From: Diploscapter coronatus
Lineage: Eukaryota; Nematoda; Chromadorea; Rhabditida; Rhabditidae
NCBI GenBank assembly: GCA_964036155.1
Contig: OZ038423.1
Span: forward strand, 310,001-374,000
Reading direction: 5' to 3'
Length of the DNA: 64,000 bases
Below are positions 1 to 11,908 of the stretch, piece after piece. The number at the start of each line of letters is the position of its first letter. Position 1 is the first letter of the stretch. Position numbers and translations under genes: made by a program. A model generated the notes under the pieces. It made no database searches and had not been told where the DNA came from. It saw nothing but the letters and a program-made list of their open reading frames with translations.

Positions 1-1270
1 TCTGTCTGGACAAAGGGACAACCATTTTGAGGGAGTGAAAGAAGCAAACACTTTTGACCCTTTACCCATTTGTTATACAATTTTCTTTTCTTTGTTCCGA
101 TATAAAGACTAACTTATCCTAGGAAAGGTTATTATAAACTTTGAGATCTTTCACCACTTAGCAGATCATATTTTGATCTCATTTTTCAACAAAAAATGAC
201 CTTTTCATGGAAAATGATCTATTTTGCCAAATTATTCTCCCTTTTCGTCGTTATTTTTGCGTCATTCTTTATCTATTCTCTTTCCCAAATAGGACATCTC
301 TTTATTGATATGTTTTGTAATCTCGAATCTTCTGTCTGTCTTCTCTCTCGCCTCTCTATCCCTCGTACTATTTCCCTAATCACTTCTTTCGCTTTATTAT
401 TTCTCTTTCTGCGTCTTTTCTCCTCTCTTTAAATCAATACTCTCATTTACTTTATCTGTACCTTTCCTTCTCTTTTATCCCCATGCTATTTCGTTCAAGC
501 TATAATCTATTTTGGCTTTCTTTGAGTGTATGGCAGCGATCATCAAAAACACGTTTGCCCCTCCGAAAAAATCGCGCCTAAAGAGGGTAATTTACCCTTT
601 TCGGTGTAATTTTTGTAAGGCTACCCTAGGAAATTTGTATCATTTCATGTAGTTTCGGATTTTTCTAGCTCTCTTTCATATTTCTAAAAGCTCGGTGAAT
701 TTAAAAAAATTCCTACTTTCATTCACTATTCCATATGATTGGACCTAGGGGGGAGTCGTTAATTTATTCCCTTTACTGCCATTTCGCCTTATGTTTCAAC
801 ATGCAGAAAGTGCAGAGACGCAGAGTCAGGGCTATTTCAAAAATCTTCCTCCTCATTTCCAGAAATAATGCATTCTTCGCCTCGGTTTTTGATTGGTTCT
901 TGGCCCTTTTCGAGAAGTCGGAAATCGACTTTTTTCTGAAAAATTGGGTTTTCCTCTATTTTCAAAATTACTTGTTTGTTTCCGGATATGTTTCACGATT
1001 TTTCTTCTGAAAGGCGAAATTTTCTATGCACTTCGTACCTCTTATCCTATCGCGAATTTTCTCGAAATACTGTTCTTCAAACTTTACTTTTCAGCTCCTG
1101 CTCTAGGATCCTAAAACTGGTTGGCCGATTTTTGCCGTACGAGACGAGTAGTGAATTCAGGGAGCTTTAGAGGATCTCAATAGGTAAAATTAAAAAAAAA
1201 TAAAATTCTAAAATACAAATAGATTTTAAGATAAAAAAAATAATTTAAAATTTTCAGGTTGAAGGGGGCT
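1..1270. other. 5' flank of the TLC-domain gene, no coding gene seen
   Basis: The open frames here are pyrimidine-rich low-complexity sequence and show no protein family. A possible untranslated first exon ends near 1181 (a GTAAAA donor follows), and a TTTTCAG acceptor ends near 1258, 12 bases before the ATG of the next gene. That arrangement would fit either a 5' UTR intron or a trans-splice site. Confidence 0.35.
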
Positions 1271-4200
1271 ATGTTTACTGATTGGGGCAACGAAGAATGG
1301 CAGGAATTCGGCAAAGGCGTTCTGACGGTGCGTGAAAAAATTATTTAAAAAATTAAATTTTACTCCACCACAAATGATAAGTAATCATTCAATTTTTCAG
1401 TCAACAATTTTTACTGAGATTTTAGAAACTTATTTGTTAAATTTGCGTGAGTACCTCGACGAGATACTAGCATTTATCATTTCTGATATAAAATCCACAA
1501 AATCTTGAAAAGAATAAGGCGAAAATTTTTCTAATCTTTTGTGAAAAAATCTGAATAAATATATTTTCAAACAAAAATGTTGAGTCATATTCTGAAGAAA
1601 GTCGGGAAAATAGAAAGGAAAAATCTCTTGAAAAAATTAAAAAATATTCTAATAATTTTGCTGCAGGTGGTAGTCTCGTTCGCGTTCTTCCGTCTGATGC
1701 AGTTCGTGGTACGGTGGTACCTGTTCGGCAAGTGCACGTTCCGTACGTTTTCCTACTTCGGGTTTCGAAATGCACGGATTGCTAGACGCGCCGGCGACAG
1801 CAGAGAGTTAACGGTACGAAATTCAGATTCCTCAAAAAACTCGACCCGCAGCAAAAATAATGTATCGTGTTGAGAGGGGAAAAGAATATGTCGTCTTTTT
1901 CTCTCTCGAAACGATGTTATTTGTTTCTGAGAGTCGAATTTCGAGAAGCCTGACGAAATTTGTCAGTTTTTAATATGATTATTTTTTTGAAAACGAACAT
2001 TGGACTTTCATTTTCTTATTATTTACGAGAATTGTAATGAACTAGTTTTGTTGCCTTCTGATTAACGAAAAATGACTGCATTGAAACAAACGTGTTACAC
2101 TTGAGTGTTGATTCGTTCATTCGAAAGTCTGTAGAACGAACAACTTAAGAAAATACTTGCCTTCTCCTTCAAAAAAATTTACCAAAAAGAAAAGATTTCC
2201 GAAAAACTAAGTTTTTTTTTTAAAATTATTTTTGAGAAAATCCTGACTACTATAGGTCGTACCGCCGAACAAGAAGTGGCGCATTTCGAACGAGGTCGTG
2301 TCGTTAATCCACTCGGTTATTTCCGGATTGTGGGCCGCCTACGCACTTCTCTTATACAAGGATCTCATCAACGACATGATCAATTACAGATGTTCCACCG
2401 CGCTTACTTTGGCAAGTTCTGAATTATTTTGAAGATTTGATCAACACCCTCAAGAAAACGGGATTATAGTGAATTTGAATGAACTTGTTCTTGAAACTCA
2501 TCCAAAATTGAAATGAATTCTTTGAATTACCTCTACTATATAATCTAGTTTCAATAAGCTTTTCCTTCCAATTTATATGGAAACTTCGCCAAATCTATAA
2601 ATTAGAATGTTTTTTTTTCGATTTTCTATTGGATTTTTCTTGAAATAAGAAATGTAAAAGGAAATCTATTCTACTTCGTAGTTTCGAAAAACGCATTTTA
2701 TCATTCTAGGGCTTATAATAGAAACTACCTTACTCTTTAAGGATTATGCTAATTTCTCGATTTTCCAGATCCTGATGTCCGGTGGCTATCTGCTGCACGA
2801 TCTGATCGACCTGCTGGTCAACGAGCGATCCGCGCGGATCATCGAACTCCTTTTCCATCACGTTATCGTGCTCACCGGGCTCGCCACCACTTTGGTAACA
2901 TTTTGCATTTTTAAACAATTTTTCCAAAATTACTATTTCGGTCAAACGAAGTGACAGATCGTGTGTTGAAAAATAGGGAAAAAGGCGAGAGACGCAGAGA
3001 ACATTGCGTACCCACTCTTTCGATTGTCTCTCGCTGATTCTCGTTTCTCTTTGCGTGCATAGTCGCAACGCGCATTTCTCGCAACGGCGCTCTTAACACA
3101 CGAACTGTTTTATTTCATTTGACCGATACAAGAGAAGAATAGATTTGAAGAAATATGTTGCAGCTGACTGAGCTCTATCTGGGAGTGGTGATTTTCGGCT
3201 TGCTCATGGAACTCAACTCGATCTTCCTCCACTCGCGGTCCCTTCTGAATTTGTAAGTTTTTTGCTATAATTTAAAAATGTTTCATTTTTACACAATAAT
3301 CTCATTTTCTAAATTGTCTGTTTGAAAATTTTCATCTTCAGCTGAAAAGTCTTCTAGGTTCGAGAGTTTAAAATGAAACATATACAACTTTAAAAGATCT
3401 TATCCTCAGATAGGAATATTTTTAGATCTTAAAAATAATAAAAAAATTAAAGATAAAAGAAAATAGAAATGTAAAAAAAAAACTGGAAAAAGGCAGATTT
3501 CCCAAAACGCGACCCTTAGCAAAACAGTATGACATATCGAGAGAAAAAGAATTCTTTTTTCTCTCGATAAGATGTACTATTTTCTTCTGCCGGTCGATTT
3601 GCGGACTTTTTGCGGGGGTAGTATTTTGAGAAGTTGGAAAAAAAGATTTATAAAATAAAAAAATGTTTCAGGTTCGGCTACGACAAGAAGTCGGTGACGT
3701 TCCGGATGGTGGCCCTGTTCAACATCCTCACGATGTTCGCCTTCCGCCTCTGCGTCTCCGTCTACCTCTGCTACTGGGCGGTACGGTCATTTGATACTGA
3801 TTTATTCATTTTCTCGAAAAAATATCGCACATTTTCCTTTATGCAAATTTAGTGTGTGATACGATTTATATGCTACTTTCCACAAGTTCGAGATTCTCTC
3901 CTAAGAATTTAAAATACCATACCAATTCTTCGAGACTCTGACTCTGAAAATGGGTGTAATACCAAAATTAGCATAATTACCGCAATCTCCGAAAAATATG
4001 CATAGATACTGTAATCCAATCAATTTTCAGGGCACCAACATCGGGTCAATCAAATGGTATCACGCAGTGCTCACCGTATTCGTCATTCTGTCTCTGGCAA
4101 CCACAAATTCTGTGCTGGCGTACAGAGTCATGGCTGCTGATGGGCTGTTGGGTAAAGGATTATGCTAATGTTTGAGAGAGAAATTGGGATTACTGTAGCT

Positions 4201-5009
4201 CTTTTGGAGTAGGGGAGATAAGATTTCTGGGAATTTGTAAACAAAAATTATCTTTCAAACGAAGTTAAAGGAACATTTTCATACGATTTCAATGTTAATC
4301 CTATCGATGTTACGTTTTTAAATTAGCTAATTTTGCGCATGCATTTTTTCCAGAAAAAGTATTTATGAAGAAACTCGTAGTCTTCTGAAGAACCAAAATA
4401 AAAAAATAATAATTTGCAAATTTGCAGGCGAAAAGCGCGCCCGTAAGTCTCCCGCGCAGACGGTGTCTACAACTGCTGACCCGGACGCGGACGGCGGAGA
4501 AAACGGGGGCATTTCGACGGATGAAGTCGATGAAGAGGATAGCGAGCCAGATGACCACCTGCATGAGGTCGCCGTCCAAACGCCCAGGTATTTTTTTTGT
4601 CTAATAATAAATTTGAAGATCCGATTTTGTTTGTAAATTCCTTTTTTTGAAATTAAACAGACTTGCGCAACGTTTCGAGCCGCGCAGCTAATCGCATGAA
4701 ACGAGAGTGTCTTATGCGAAAGACGAAACAAAAAGCACGCCTTCTTTTCGCCTTTCGAAATGATGCACTGTCTCGTTTCATGCGGTTAACCGCGCGGTTC
4801 GAAAGCGTTGCAACGTCTGGAATCAAAATTATTTTGTGTTGAAGTTGGTGATGATGCTATGACTTCGAATTTGAGTCTGTTTATCTTGAAGTTGGCTGCT
4901 CAAATTTGGAGTTTAAGAAAGGTTTTCTTGAAACTAATCAAAGGAATAAATGATTTTTGTTTGCAGCGGTGCTCCCTTAGTTTCGGATGGAACTCAGACC
5001 GGACAGTAG
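1271..5009 (+). CDS. fld-1: TLC-domain membrane protein, TLCD1/2 (FLD-1) family
   Basis: Predicted 335-residue multi-pass membrane protein of the TLCD1/2 family, which limits long-chain polyunsaturated phospholipids and so membrane fluidity. Exons: 1271-1327, 1667-1813, 2256-2411, 2769-2894, 3164-3252, 3672-3780, 4031-4151, 4428-4587, 4967-5009; all phases agree. The TLC core is clear: KWRISN...SLIHSVISGLWA on exon 3, GGYLLHDLIDL with LFHH on exon 4, then ELNSIFLHSR and MFAFRLCVSVYLCYWAV, in the order seen in human TLCD1. The C-terminus from about residue 270 is an acidic, probably cytosolic tail (DEVDEEDSEPDDH) absent from the human protein as I recall it. The start was chosen because MFTDWGN is the first ATG after an acceptor; an upstream coding exon cannot be excluded. 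Intron 3 begins with GC. Family call is firm; orthology to fld-1 rather than a paralogue is inference. Confidence 0.85.
1841..1937. repeat. intronic inverted repeat
   Basis: Short MITE-like element in fld-1 intron 2: TCGACCC at the left end faces GAGTCGA at the right, and the arms continue inward through AATAATGTATCGT / ACGATGTTATT, with CTCTC tracts near the centre. It resembles the element at 3509-3596. Confidence 0.55.
2412..2768 (+). other. GC-AG intron in fld-1
   Basis: The exon must end at TTG (2411) for the TLC domain to continue in frame as ...STALTL|ILMSGGYLL. The bases that follow are GCAAGT, the standard GC donor. Using the next GT (2416) would shift frame and destroy the HDLIDL motif. 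Confidence 0.85.
3509..3596. repeat. intronic inverted repeat
   Basis: Second copy in fld-1 (intron 5) of the CGACCC...GGTCG element, with central TCTCGA / TCGAGA tracts like the copy at 1841-1937. Confidence 0.5.
4659..4819. repeat. intronic palindrome, about 160 bp
   Basis: The left arm (CAGACTTGCGCAACG, TTTCGAGCCGCGC, ATCGCATGAAACGAGA) is mirrored by the right arm (TCTCGTTTCATGCG, GCGCGGTTCGAAA, GCGTTGCAACGTCTG). It lies wholly in the last fld-1 intron. Confidence 0.75.
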
Positions 5010-5413
5010 GATCGAATCCGAGCGTCAAGCGGAAGATAATAATGATCAATGCTTCGAAAAGTGACGTTTTTTTAATTAAGAAATTGTTCATTTTTAAAAA
5101 GGTGGTGAAACTTATTTTCAACAGCTTCTTTAGGAATACCCACTTTTATGAATGAACGATTTGAAACAACATTTTCGAAGCCTTGATTTTGGGTGCTTTG
5201 AAAAACCCGAGGGTTGATTTGATAGTACAAATTTCGCGATCAGGCCTTCGCGTTTTCAGAGCAAAAAACTTCTGTATTTTCCAAAATTTTCACTTTTTCC
5301 TTGTTAATTTCACACTAAAAATCTCGTTTCTATTCCAAAAATCTACAGTAAGACCTAAAATAAAAGGCCTTAAATTTAATTTGAAGCCGGCGTCTTTTAT
5401 TTTAGGTTTTACA
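5010..5413. other. 3' flank of fld-1, nothing further seen
   Basis: AT-rich 3' region; no second gene or RNA recognised. Confidence 0.4.
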
Positions 5414-5541
5414 GGCTATTTGGAAACCGCGAGACATAGGCGAAATAGTATAGGATGAGGATATAGTGTGTGAGATGTTAAGTCTTCTTTTCCTCCACAC
5501 TATTTCTCAATGTCTCTTGGTCTCGCGGTTTCCAAGTTGCC
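5414..5541. repeat. MITE family A, copy 1
   Basis: Left end GGCTATTTGGAAACCGCGAG, right end CTCGCGGTTTCCAAGTTGCC; inside lie GCGAAATAGTATA and its partner CACACTATTTCTC. Other copies: 26056, 33184, 41653, 49329, 50021. Confidence 0.85.
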
Positions 5542-5773
5542 GTTTTACAAAGCTCCAAAAACCTGTCTATATAAAGCGTTTTCCATTTTTCCAAATAATC
5601 AAACCTTTCTCCCGAAATTATTATTTTTTGAGATTATTCAAAACTGAAAAAATTCAATGATAGTAAATTTTTGAGGCTTTAAAATTAGCTTCAATCTAAA
5701 AGTCATAATAATTACGTTTTTAAGAGTTCTAAAGTTTTACACGAGTGTGCAAAATTTGATGTAGAATCTTTGT

Positions 5774-5926
5774 TAGGGCGCGTACAGAGTCGGCTCGTGC
5801 TCATATGAGCCGAAAAAATAACACGCGAAAGTGAGAGACGAAAAGACATGTCTCTTTTCGTCTCTCAATTTCACATACTATTATTTCCTGCTCATTTGAG
5901 CCGAGCCGACTCTGTACGCGCCCTTA
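5774..5926. repeat. long near-perfect palindrome
   Basis: Starts TAGGGCGCGTACAGAGTCGG and ends with its complement CCGACTCTGTACGCGCCCT; inner arms CTCATATGAGCC / CTCATTTGAGCC and GAGAGACGAAAAGA / TCTTTTCGTCTCTC also pair. Almost the whole 150 bp can fold on itself. Confidence 0.85.
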
Positions 5927-6885
5927 GAGATCGAGCTTTTAATCAGGATTTTTCACTTTGAAAATGCTAAATTCTGATAAAATTTAGAATGTTTGTTGAC
6001 CTTGACATTTTTTCGCCTTGAAAAGTGATACGAATTTTGTTGGTAAAACTCAATTTTTATCATTCGTTCTTTATGGTTTTCTAGGGATGCATTTTCGGTG
6101 CGCTATATACCATTTTACCATTTGGTAACAGGATGAATATTTTTGGTAAAGATGGTAAAGTGGTAATCGTACCAAGAAAATATTCGTGGTTACCATACGC
6201 GGTGTCAAACGTTAAGGGTCTTTCAAAGAAACCTATGCAATGAGGATAATCGTGTTTTTGTGCACGATACCATTTTATTGATTTTTCGAAAACACCTCAC
6301 TTGTCCCACTTTTACGGGCTTACCTTTCGATGAAATGGTATTGATTTTTTCACGGCTTCTCTATTAATTCGTTCAGTTTTCTGTATTTATTGGGTTTTCT
6401 TTTTCTTGAAGAGAATATGTTTTCCGAAACCCAGCGTTTATGCCTTTTGTGGTGCTTACACACGTATTTTTCTACGAGAAATTATGGGTTACTAAAAATG
6501 GTCCCAATTTTGGTACCAAGTCTCACATTATCGACCCGACCATCACAAAATTTTATTTATGAAAAGTGCAAATTTGATTCTCGTCTTTAAAAACTTATTA
6601 TTCGCAATTCGTCGTATTTATTTTAGTCGCCCCGAGAAAAACCACGAAAATAAATATCTTATCGCCAAATTTAGTTTTCTGAAAACTACCCGTCAACTTT
6701 GGTTTGAATACCTGGACTTTTCTTTATTTTTATTTTCTTATATTTAGCTGAATAATAATTTCTGCTCCACCTATAAAAATGAATCAAAAGCGGACAGAAA
6801 TTGACGTTCAAGCCAACATTTATACTAATGTTTTATTTTTAACTAACGATATTTCTCCAAATTACGGTTAAATTCAGAATTGGAA
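5927..6885. other. intergenic, no gene seen
   Basis: About 1 kb of AT-rich sequence ahead of the SNIP1 gene. It includes short direct and inverted copies of GGTAAAxTGGTA near 6110-6200. Nothing coding or structural RNA is recognisable. Confidence 0.35.
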
Positions 6886-9774
6886 ATGAGCAGCCGAGCC
6901 GAAGGCAACCGCAGGGAGAGGTCGAGATCTCCAGACCGAGACAGACAGAGGTGGGAAATTCGAAAACTCAAACTATACACGTTTGAAAAGCTAGAATTTG
7001 TGAACGAAATAGCTTCGATAGTGTTGTTTTAGAAATTTGTATTCTGATTGCCGAATAAATTTAGAAAATAAATCAAAGTGAACTTTCGAAATGCATACAT
7101 TTCCTAAACATTTGAAGGATTTTATGTAGTTTCATTCAGGGAGAAACGCCGTCGTCGGGATTCAGATGCGAGCGACGATGACAAGCGAAGACGTGACAAC
7201 GACAGAGGACATCGAAGGCGGGACGACAGATCGCCGAAAAGGAGAAGCAGGTTGAAAATTTATTCGGGATTGTAAAAATGAATTTTATTCCTTCCCTTTG
7301 ACTCGTACTTTCTCGATATTCGACATTTTTCCCCCCATCTTTCACTGAAAACTTTCTTTACAAATTTCTTGTCATAGAAATAAAATACCGTCGATAATTC
7401 GAAGATAAATTTACAAGAAAATTAATTTTAAAAATTAAAAAAATTAAAAATTACAAATCCAGCGACCGTTCTCCGCCCCGCCGTCGTTATGAAAGAGAAG
7501 AGGCACGGGATCATGACAGAGTAAAGCGAGAGCCGGAAAGTCCGTCCGAGAGACGAATCAAGAAGGAGCCCGAAAGCCCCGAGCGGCGACGAGGAGAAAG
7601 GGAGAAGAACGACGATGGCAACCGCTATGGGCTGGAGAAACGTGGGTTTTATTTTTATCCTTAAATTTGATATTTTATTTCCTCATAAAAATATATGCTT
7701 TCAAAACGTTGTTTGTATTTTTCTTATTTTCTGTAATCGTTGTTTCAAATTGTAAAGGAATATTGAATTTTTAGAAGAAGTAAGATTTTACAAACTTTCA
7801 CAGAAAATATTGGTTTTTTTTTTAAAGAAATCAGATTCCTTCTATTTTTGAGATTTTATTTTCAGGAGCCAAGCGGGAAAAGCAGGAGGAGCAAAAATGG
7901 GGCCGTCCGGAGATGTGGGAAGCGCCTAAAGAGGACGAAAACCCGATCGTCAAGGAAAAGGTAAATTTGAAGAAAAAAAAAACATTACAAAAAATAACAA
8001 TAAAAATTCAGGTAAACATGGAAACCTCCGGCACACTCGCAGAGGACACGAACATGTACAAGGGCGTGCTCATCAAATACAACGAGCCACCCGAGGCGAA
8101 GAAGCCCAAATTACGGTGAACATTGAGAGTATTTAGGAGAAAAAGTATTCTCTTTAAATGCAATGACAGATCTAGAAAGGAACTGCTATTTGACGAGATG
8201 GCGAGACGATGAGGCCTATCTTTTTTCCACACTTTCTATCCTCTTTTTCTCTTCCTCCTGCTATTTCCCAGAAAGGGGGTAAAAAGTACAAGAGGCCGAA
8301 AAAATCTTAAAAACTTTCTAAAAGCCTGACGAGAGAAGCGTTCAACGAATGACTCGTTAAAGTGATCAAATTCATCGATTCAGTTGGCGTCTGTACCCGT
8401 TCAAAGGCGATGAGGCGCTGCCGGTGCTGTACATCCACCGGCAATCGGCCTACTTGATCGGCAGGGACAGGAAGATCGCCGACCTGCCCATCGACCATCC
8501 CAGCTGCAGCAAACAACACGCCGTTCTGCAGTATAGGTGGGTTTTGGCCTCCTGTATTTACATACGGCTCTTTTTCCTATTTCTCCTCTTTTCCTACATT
8601 CCCCTATCTATCCTAATCTGTTTGTAAATACAGCCGTATTTAGATGCAGGAAACCATTTTGTTTTAATTTATTATTTTTATTTTATCTTCCCATTTCATT
8701 AAACTTGTGAAAAAAAAAGTTTAAAAATTGCATGTTCTTCCGTTTTTTTTCAGAAAAACTCTACAAGTGATGGATTTTATAGACATTTTTCAAGAAAGAA
8801 CGATAAAAATGGCATTTTAAGGATTCTTGAAAGATAATTATTTTCGATAAAATAAAATAAACTAATTTAAAAAGTGTTCCAGATCGATGCCGTTCGTGAA
8901 GTCGGACGGGACGAAAGCGCGACGAATTCTGCCGTACATCATCGATTTGGGCTCAGCGAACGGTACATTTCTGAATGGCGAGAGAATCGAGGCAAAGAGG
9001 TCGAAAAATTAAAAAGTTAAAAACGGACTAATTAAAAATTTGTATTTTTAAAAATATCTTTAAAAAATACGAAAAAAAAACTTACTGAATGGCGAGAAAA
9101 TTGAGGCACAGAGGCTAGGAGATAAATTTTTGAGAACAAAACATCTGTAAAATTAAATTCTTAAATAACATTTTTGACAGTATTCATTTTAAAGCCTGAA
9201 AAGATAAATGTCTGATAACACATTTCAAAATATGAAAATAATAAGTTGCCTGTGCAAATTTGTTCAAAAATATTTTTTTTAAATAAAACAAACTATTGCA
9301 GATATCTCGAACTGCAAGAGAAGGACGTGCTCAAATTCGGCTTTTCCTCGCGCGAGTTCGTCGTACTCAATGAGAAGTCAGCGGGTGCCGAGGAAGAGGC
9401 TTCAGGTATGACTTTTTCAATCTTTCGAAATATCCTTTTTCTGTATATTTTTTAATTTTTAAAATTTCTCTGAATTCTATAGTTGCTTGTTACATTTTTT
9501 AATCAAAATCTCAAAGTTTAAAAGATATTTTGTTTTTTAGAGTTCTTCAAATTTGAATTTTTGCCAATTTTTATAAAAACCTCAATTAAAATTTATTTTT
9601 CTTTAAAAAGTTCTTAAAATCAAAGAAATTTGAAGTTGAGCAGTAAGAATATCATTTTTATTGATTTATCGATTTTCAGAGGGCAGTGACGCAGAGGAGG
9701 AAGAGAAGAGCTCAAAATCGAAAAAGAAGAAGAGCAAAGCTAAGGTCGAGAGCGATGACGTCCCCTCGGACTAG
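6886..9774 (+). CDS. SNIP1-like nuclear FHA-domain protein
   Basis: Predicted 340-residue nuclear protein matching Smad nuclear-interacting protein 1, a spliceosome-associated FHA protein also linked to miRNA biogenesis. Exons: 6886-6950, 7140-7250, 7463-7641, 7866-7960, 8012-8115, 8384-8536, 8883-8999, 9302-9405, 9680-9774. Residues 1-140 are an Arg/Glu/Asp-rich RS-like tract (RSRSPDRDR, SPKRRSR-like runs). From about 160 comes GTLAEDTNMYKGVLIKYNEPPEAKKPK, then the FHA domain (about 195-290) with IHRQSAYLIGRDRKIADLPI, HPSCSKQHAVLQYR, IIDLGSANGTFLNGERI and DVLKFGFSSREFVVLNE. The phosphothreonine-binding GR, S..H and NG residues are all kept. The tail is acidic then lysine-rich (SKSKKKKSK). 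The length is close to the human protein's. The start is the first ATG, directly giving MSSRAEG. Confidence 0.92.
8549..8652. repeat. intronic inverted repeat in the SNIP1 gene
   Basis: Left arm CCTGTATTTACATACGGCTC, right arm TGTAAATACAGCCGTATTTA then GCAGG, with a pyrimidine-rich centre; lies just inside intron 6. Confidence 0.65.
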
Positions 9775-9863
9775 CACTGAAGTCGATCACCTGAACACAC
9801 ACCCGCAAGGAGGCGGGGCCAAGAATTTTGACATCATCCCAGTTCGCTCATATCCATTTCCTT

Positions 9864-10089
9864 GGCAATTGCAATATGGCGACAGGACGATACTCGCTTT
9901 CTACAAAATATTATGGCATGATGTTATCTATTATTAACGCGAAAAATGAGGTTATTGAACCTGGAACAGGAAAAAATGTGCTATTTTTCCCTACGCCAGG
10001 TCCAATAACAACTTCGTTTTTCCGCGTCACTAATAGAAGAATGGTATAATTTGGCTTAAAAAATCGTGCCGTCATATTGCTGTTGCCCA
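9864..10089. repeat. nested inverted repeat 3' of SNIP1
   Basis: Outer arms GGCAATTGCAATATGGC / GTCATATTGCTGTTGCC. Inner arms AACGCGAAAAATGAGGTTATTG / CAATAACAACTTCGTTTTTCCGCG-type sequence and AACCTGG / CCAGGT surround a small loop. Looks like a MITE in or near the SNIP1 3' UTR. Confidence 0.65.
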
Positions 10090-10181
10090 TTTCCCTCCCA
10101 AAATATGTTCGTTTCTTTCGGGTTCGGTTGAGTCGTTGTAATTCTTTTTGTTTCATTATTATTTTTTTTATTTTTGAAATT

Positions 10182-10187
10182 AATAAA
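10182..10187 (+). terminator. poly(A) signal for SNIP1
   Basis: AATAAA about 410 bases after the SNIP1 stop codon; the first canonical signal downstream. The intervening inverted repeat would then be transcribed in the 3' UTR. Confidence 0.45.
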
Positions 10188-10603
10188 TCGATTACTTCTA
10201 TTTAAAGGACGCAAGTGGAGTCAAATTTTTGAAGCGAACTTTATAAAGATTTTTCGTCGCCTAGGTCTGTCTCGAATATAAAGCAGTTTTAAGAGGTAAT
10301 TTCTTTGCAAAAATGAACTCAAATATCATGACTTATCGTCAGGGCTGTACGGGGTTCGAAAACAATCGAACTCGAATTCGCGAAAAGTTCACGAGGCAAA
10401 CTCGAACTCGGCTTTAACTCGTGGCGAATTCGAGTTCGTACATTCCTGGTGGTAGTTTGAAACAGGAAATTTGGGAAGGAAGTACTCTAAAGACCTAATA
10501 TGTCTCAAATAGCACCATCTAGTTCGACGATAAACCTGATGAAATGGTACTGTGCAAAAGGTCAGGCTAAAATACCCAAGTCTGGAAACCACATACATAA
10601 CTA

Positions 10604-11908
10604 CAGGGTGCGGACAAATTATGGAGGCACTTGCTAAAACGTCTATTTTTCGCGAAGCGCGCAGAGTTTACACGTTATTTTTATTTTTTCGTCATTATCT
10701 TGTATTTCGTGATCATTTTCATATATTATTTACCACTAATAAAATTTTTATTCAGAATGGTAGCCCCGAGTTCAAAGCGATCCACTATCATCACATTGCA
10801 TCAGGCTGGGCATCAAACGAAAGACATCGTCAAACTGCTGAAAATCAGTCGAAAGACGGTCCAGAAGGCTGTAAAACGGTTCAAGGAGACTGGATCTACT
10901 GCTGACCGTCCAGGAAGAGGCAAAAAAAAGAGTGTGAGGACGGAACAGAACAAGAAAAAACTTCGCGAGATGATTCGACGAAATTTCCGCAGATCCATAC
11001 GAAAAATGACCAAAAAATTGAAAATCGACGAAAAATCGGTCAGAATCATCATCAGGAAGAACTTGGGACTCAACTCCTACAGAATCCAAAAAAAGTTCAC
11101 GAACTCACGGACAAAATGATGTCAAACAGACTTGAAAGATACCAACAGTTTCCCAAGAGGCTTTCTTCGGCACGCTACAAAACGATTATTTTTTCGGATG
11201 AGGAAATATTCACAATGGAACTTTTCATGAATCGTCAAAATGATCACATCCTGTCCCCAAACGTCTCCTCTGCTAATTCCAATGGCAAACTGATCGGAAG
11301 ACGTGCTCATCCTCAGTCAATCCCGGTTTGGGCGGCTACCGCCTATCATGGAAAGTCCTCCCTCGTGTTCGTCCCCCAGAACGCCAAGATCAACACCGAA
11401 ACCTATCAAATCTTATTTAAAATAAAGCTCTTATTCCCTGGACCAAAATCCATTTTAAATCCTGTCCCTCCTGCTTTCAGCAGGATTCGGCTCCTTCCCA
11501 CAAGTCAAAATCTACTCAATCCTTCTGCAAAATTCACTTCGCAGATTTCATCTCCTCTTCCGAATGACCCTCCAACAGCCCTGATTTGAACCCATTGGAT
11601 TATTCCATTTGGTAATACTTTGAGACCAAGGCCTGCTCTACTCCCCACAAAAGTTTCGGCTTCTTGAAGTCTTTCCTTGTCGAAGCATGAGACAAAATGT
11701 CCAATGACTAGTTGCGTGCCGTCATCGATGCCTTCCTCGAGCGACTCAAGGCCTGTATCAACGCTAAAGGCGGCCATTTCGAAAACTCTTAGTTGTTTTT
11801 TTATCGTTATGTTATCAATAAATTATTTTTAAAATTTGAACTCGATTACTTCAATATTTCGGGTTAAATCCCAATTTATCGGTGCCTCCATAATTTGTCC
11901 GCACCCTG
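10604..11908 (+). mobile_element. Tc1/mariner element with matching terminal repeats
   Basis: A 1305-bp element. Left terminus CAGGGTGCGGACAAATTATG followed by GAGGCAC; the right terminus is its complement ending in CACCCTG at 11908. The two ends match over about 27 bases without an obvious mismatch. It is flanked by TA on both sides (10602-10603 and 11909-11910), the target duplication of this superfamily. It carries one decayed transposase. Confidence 0.92.
10757..11792 (+). pseudogene. decayed DD37D mariner-type transposase
   Basis: Starts MVAPSSKRSTI with an HTH region (HQAGHQTKDIVKLLKISRKT) and a paired-like second half (RKMTKKLKIDEKSVR). Near 11113-11119 the reading frame shifts. The catalytic part then reads FSDEEIF (first Asp), FQQDSAPSHKS (second Asp) and NSPDLNPLDYSIW (third Asp), with 37 residues between the second and third Asp. 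At least two stops interrupt it (one near 11568 at a position where Trp is expected, others near 11618 and 11690). The family has the DD37D spacing known from nematode and insect mariner-like elements. This copy cannot make a full transposase, but its intact ends could still be mobilised by one supplied elsewhere. Confidence 0.85.

Noticed and set aside
196..432. 78-codon hydrophobic frame MTFSWKM...
   Set aside because: Pyrimidine-rich low-complexity sequence; no domain, no splice context, and composition alone explains the Phe/Leu/Ser content.
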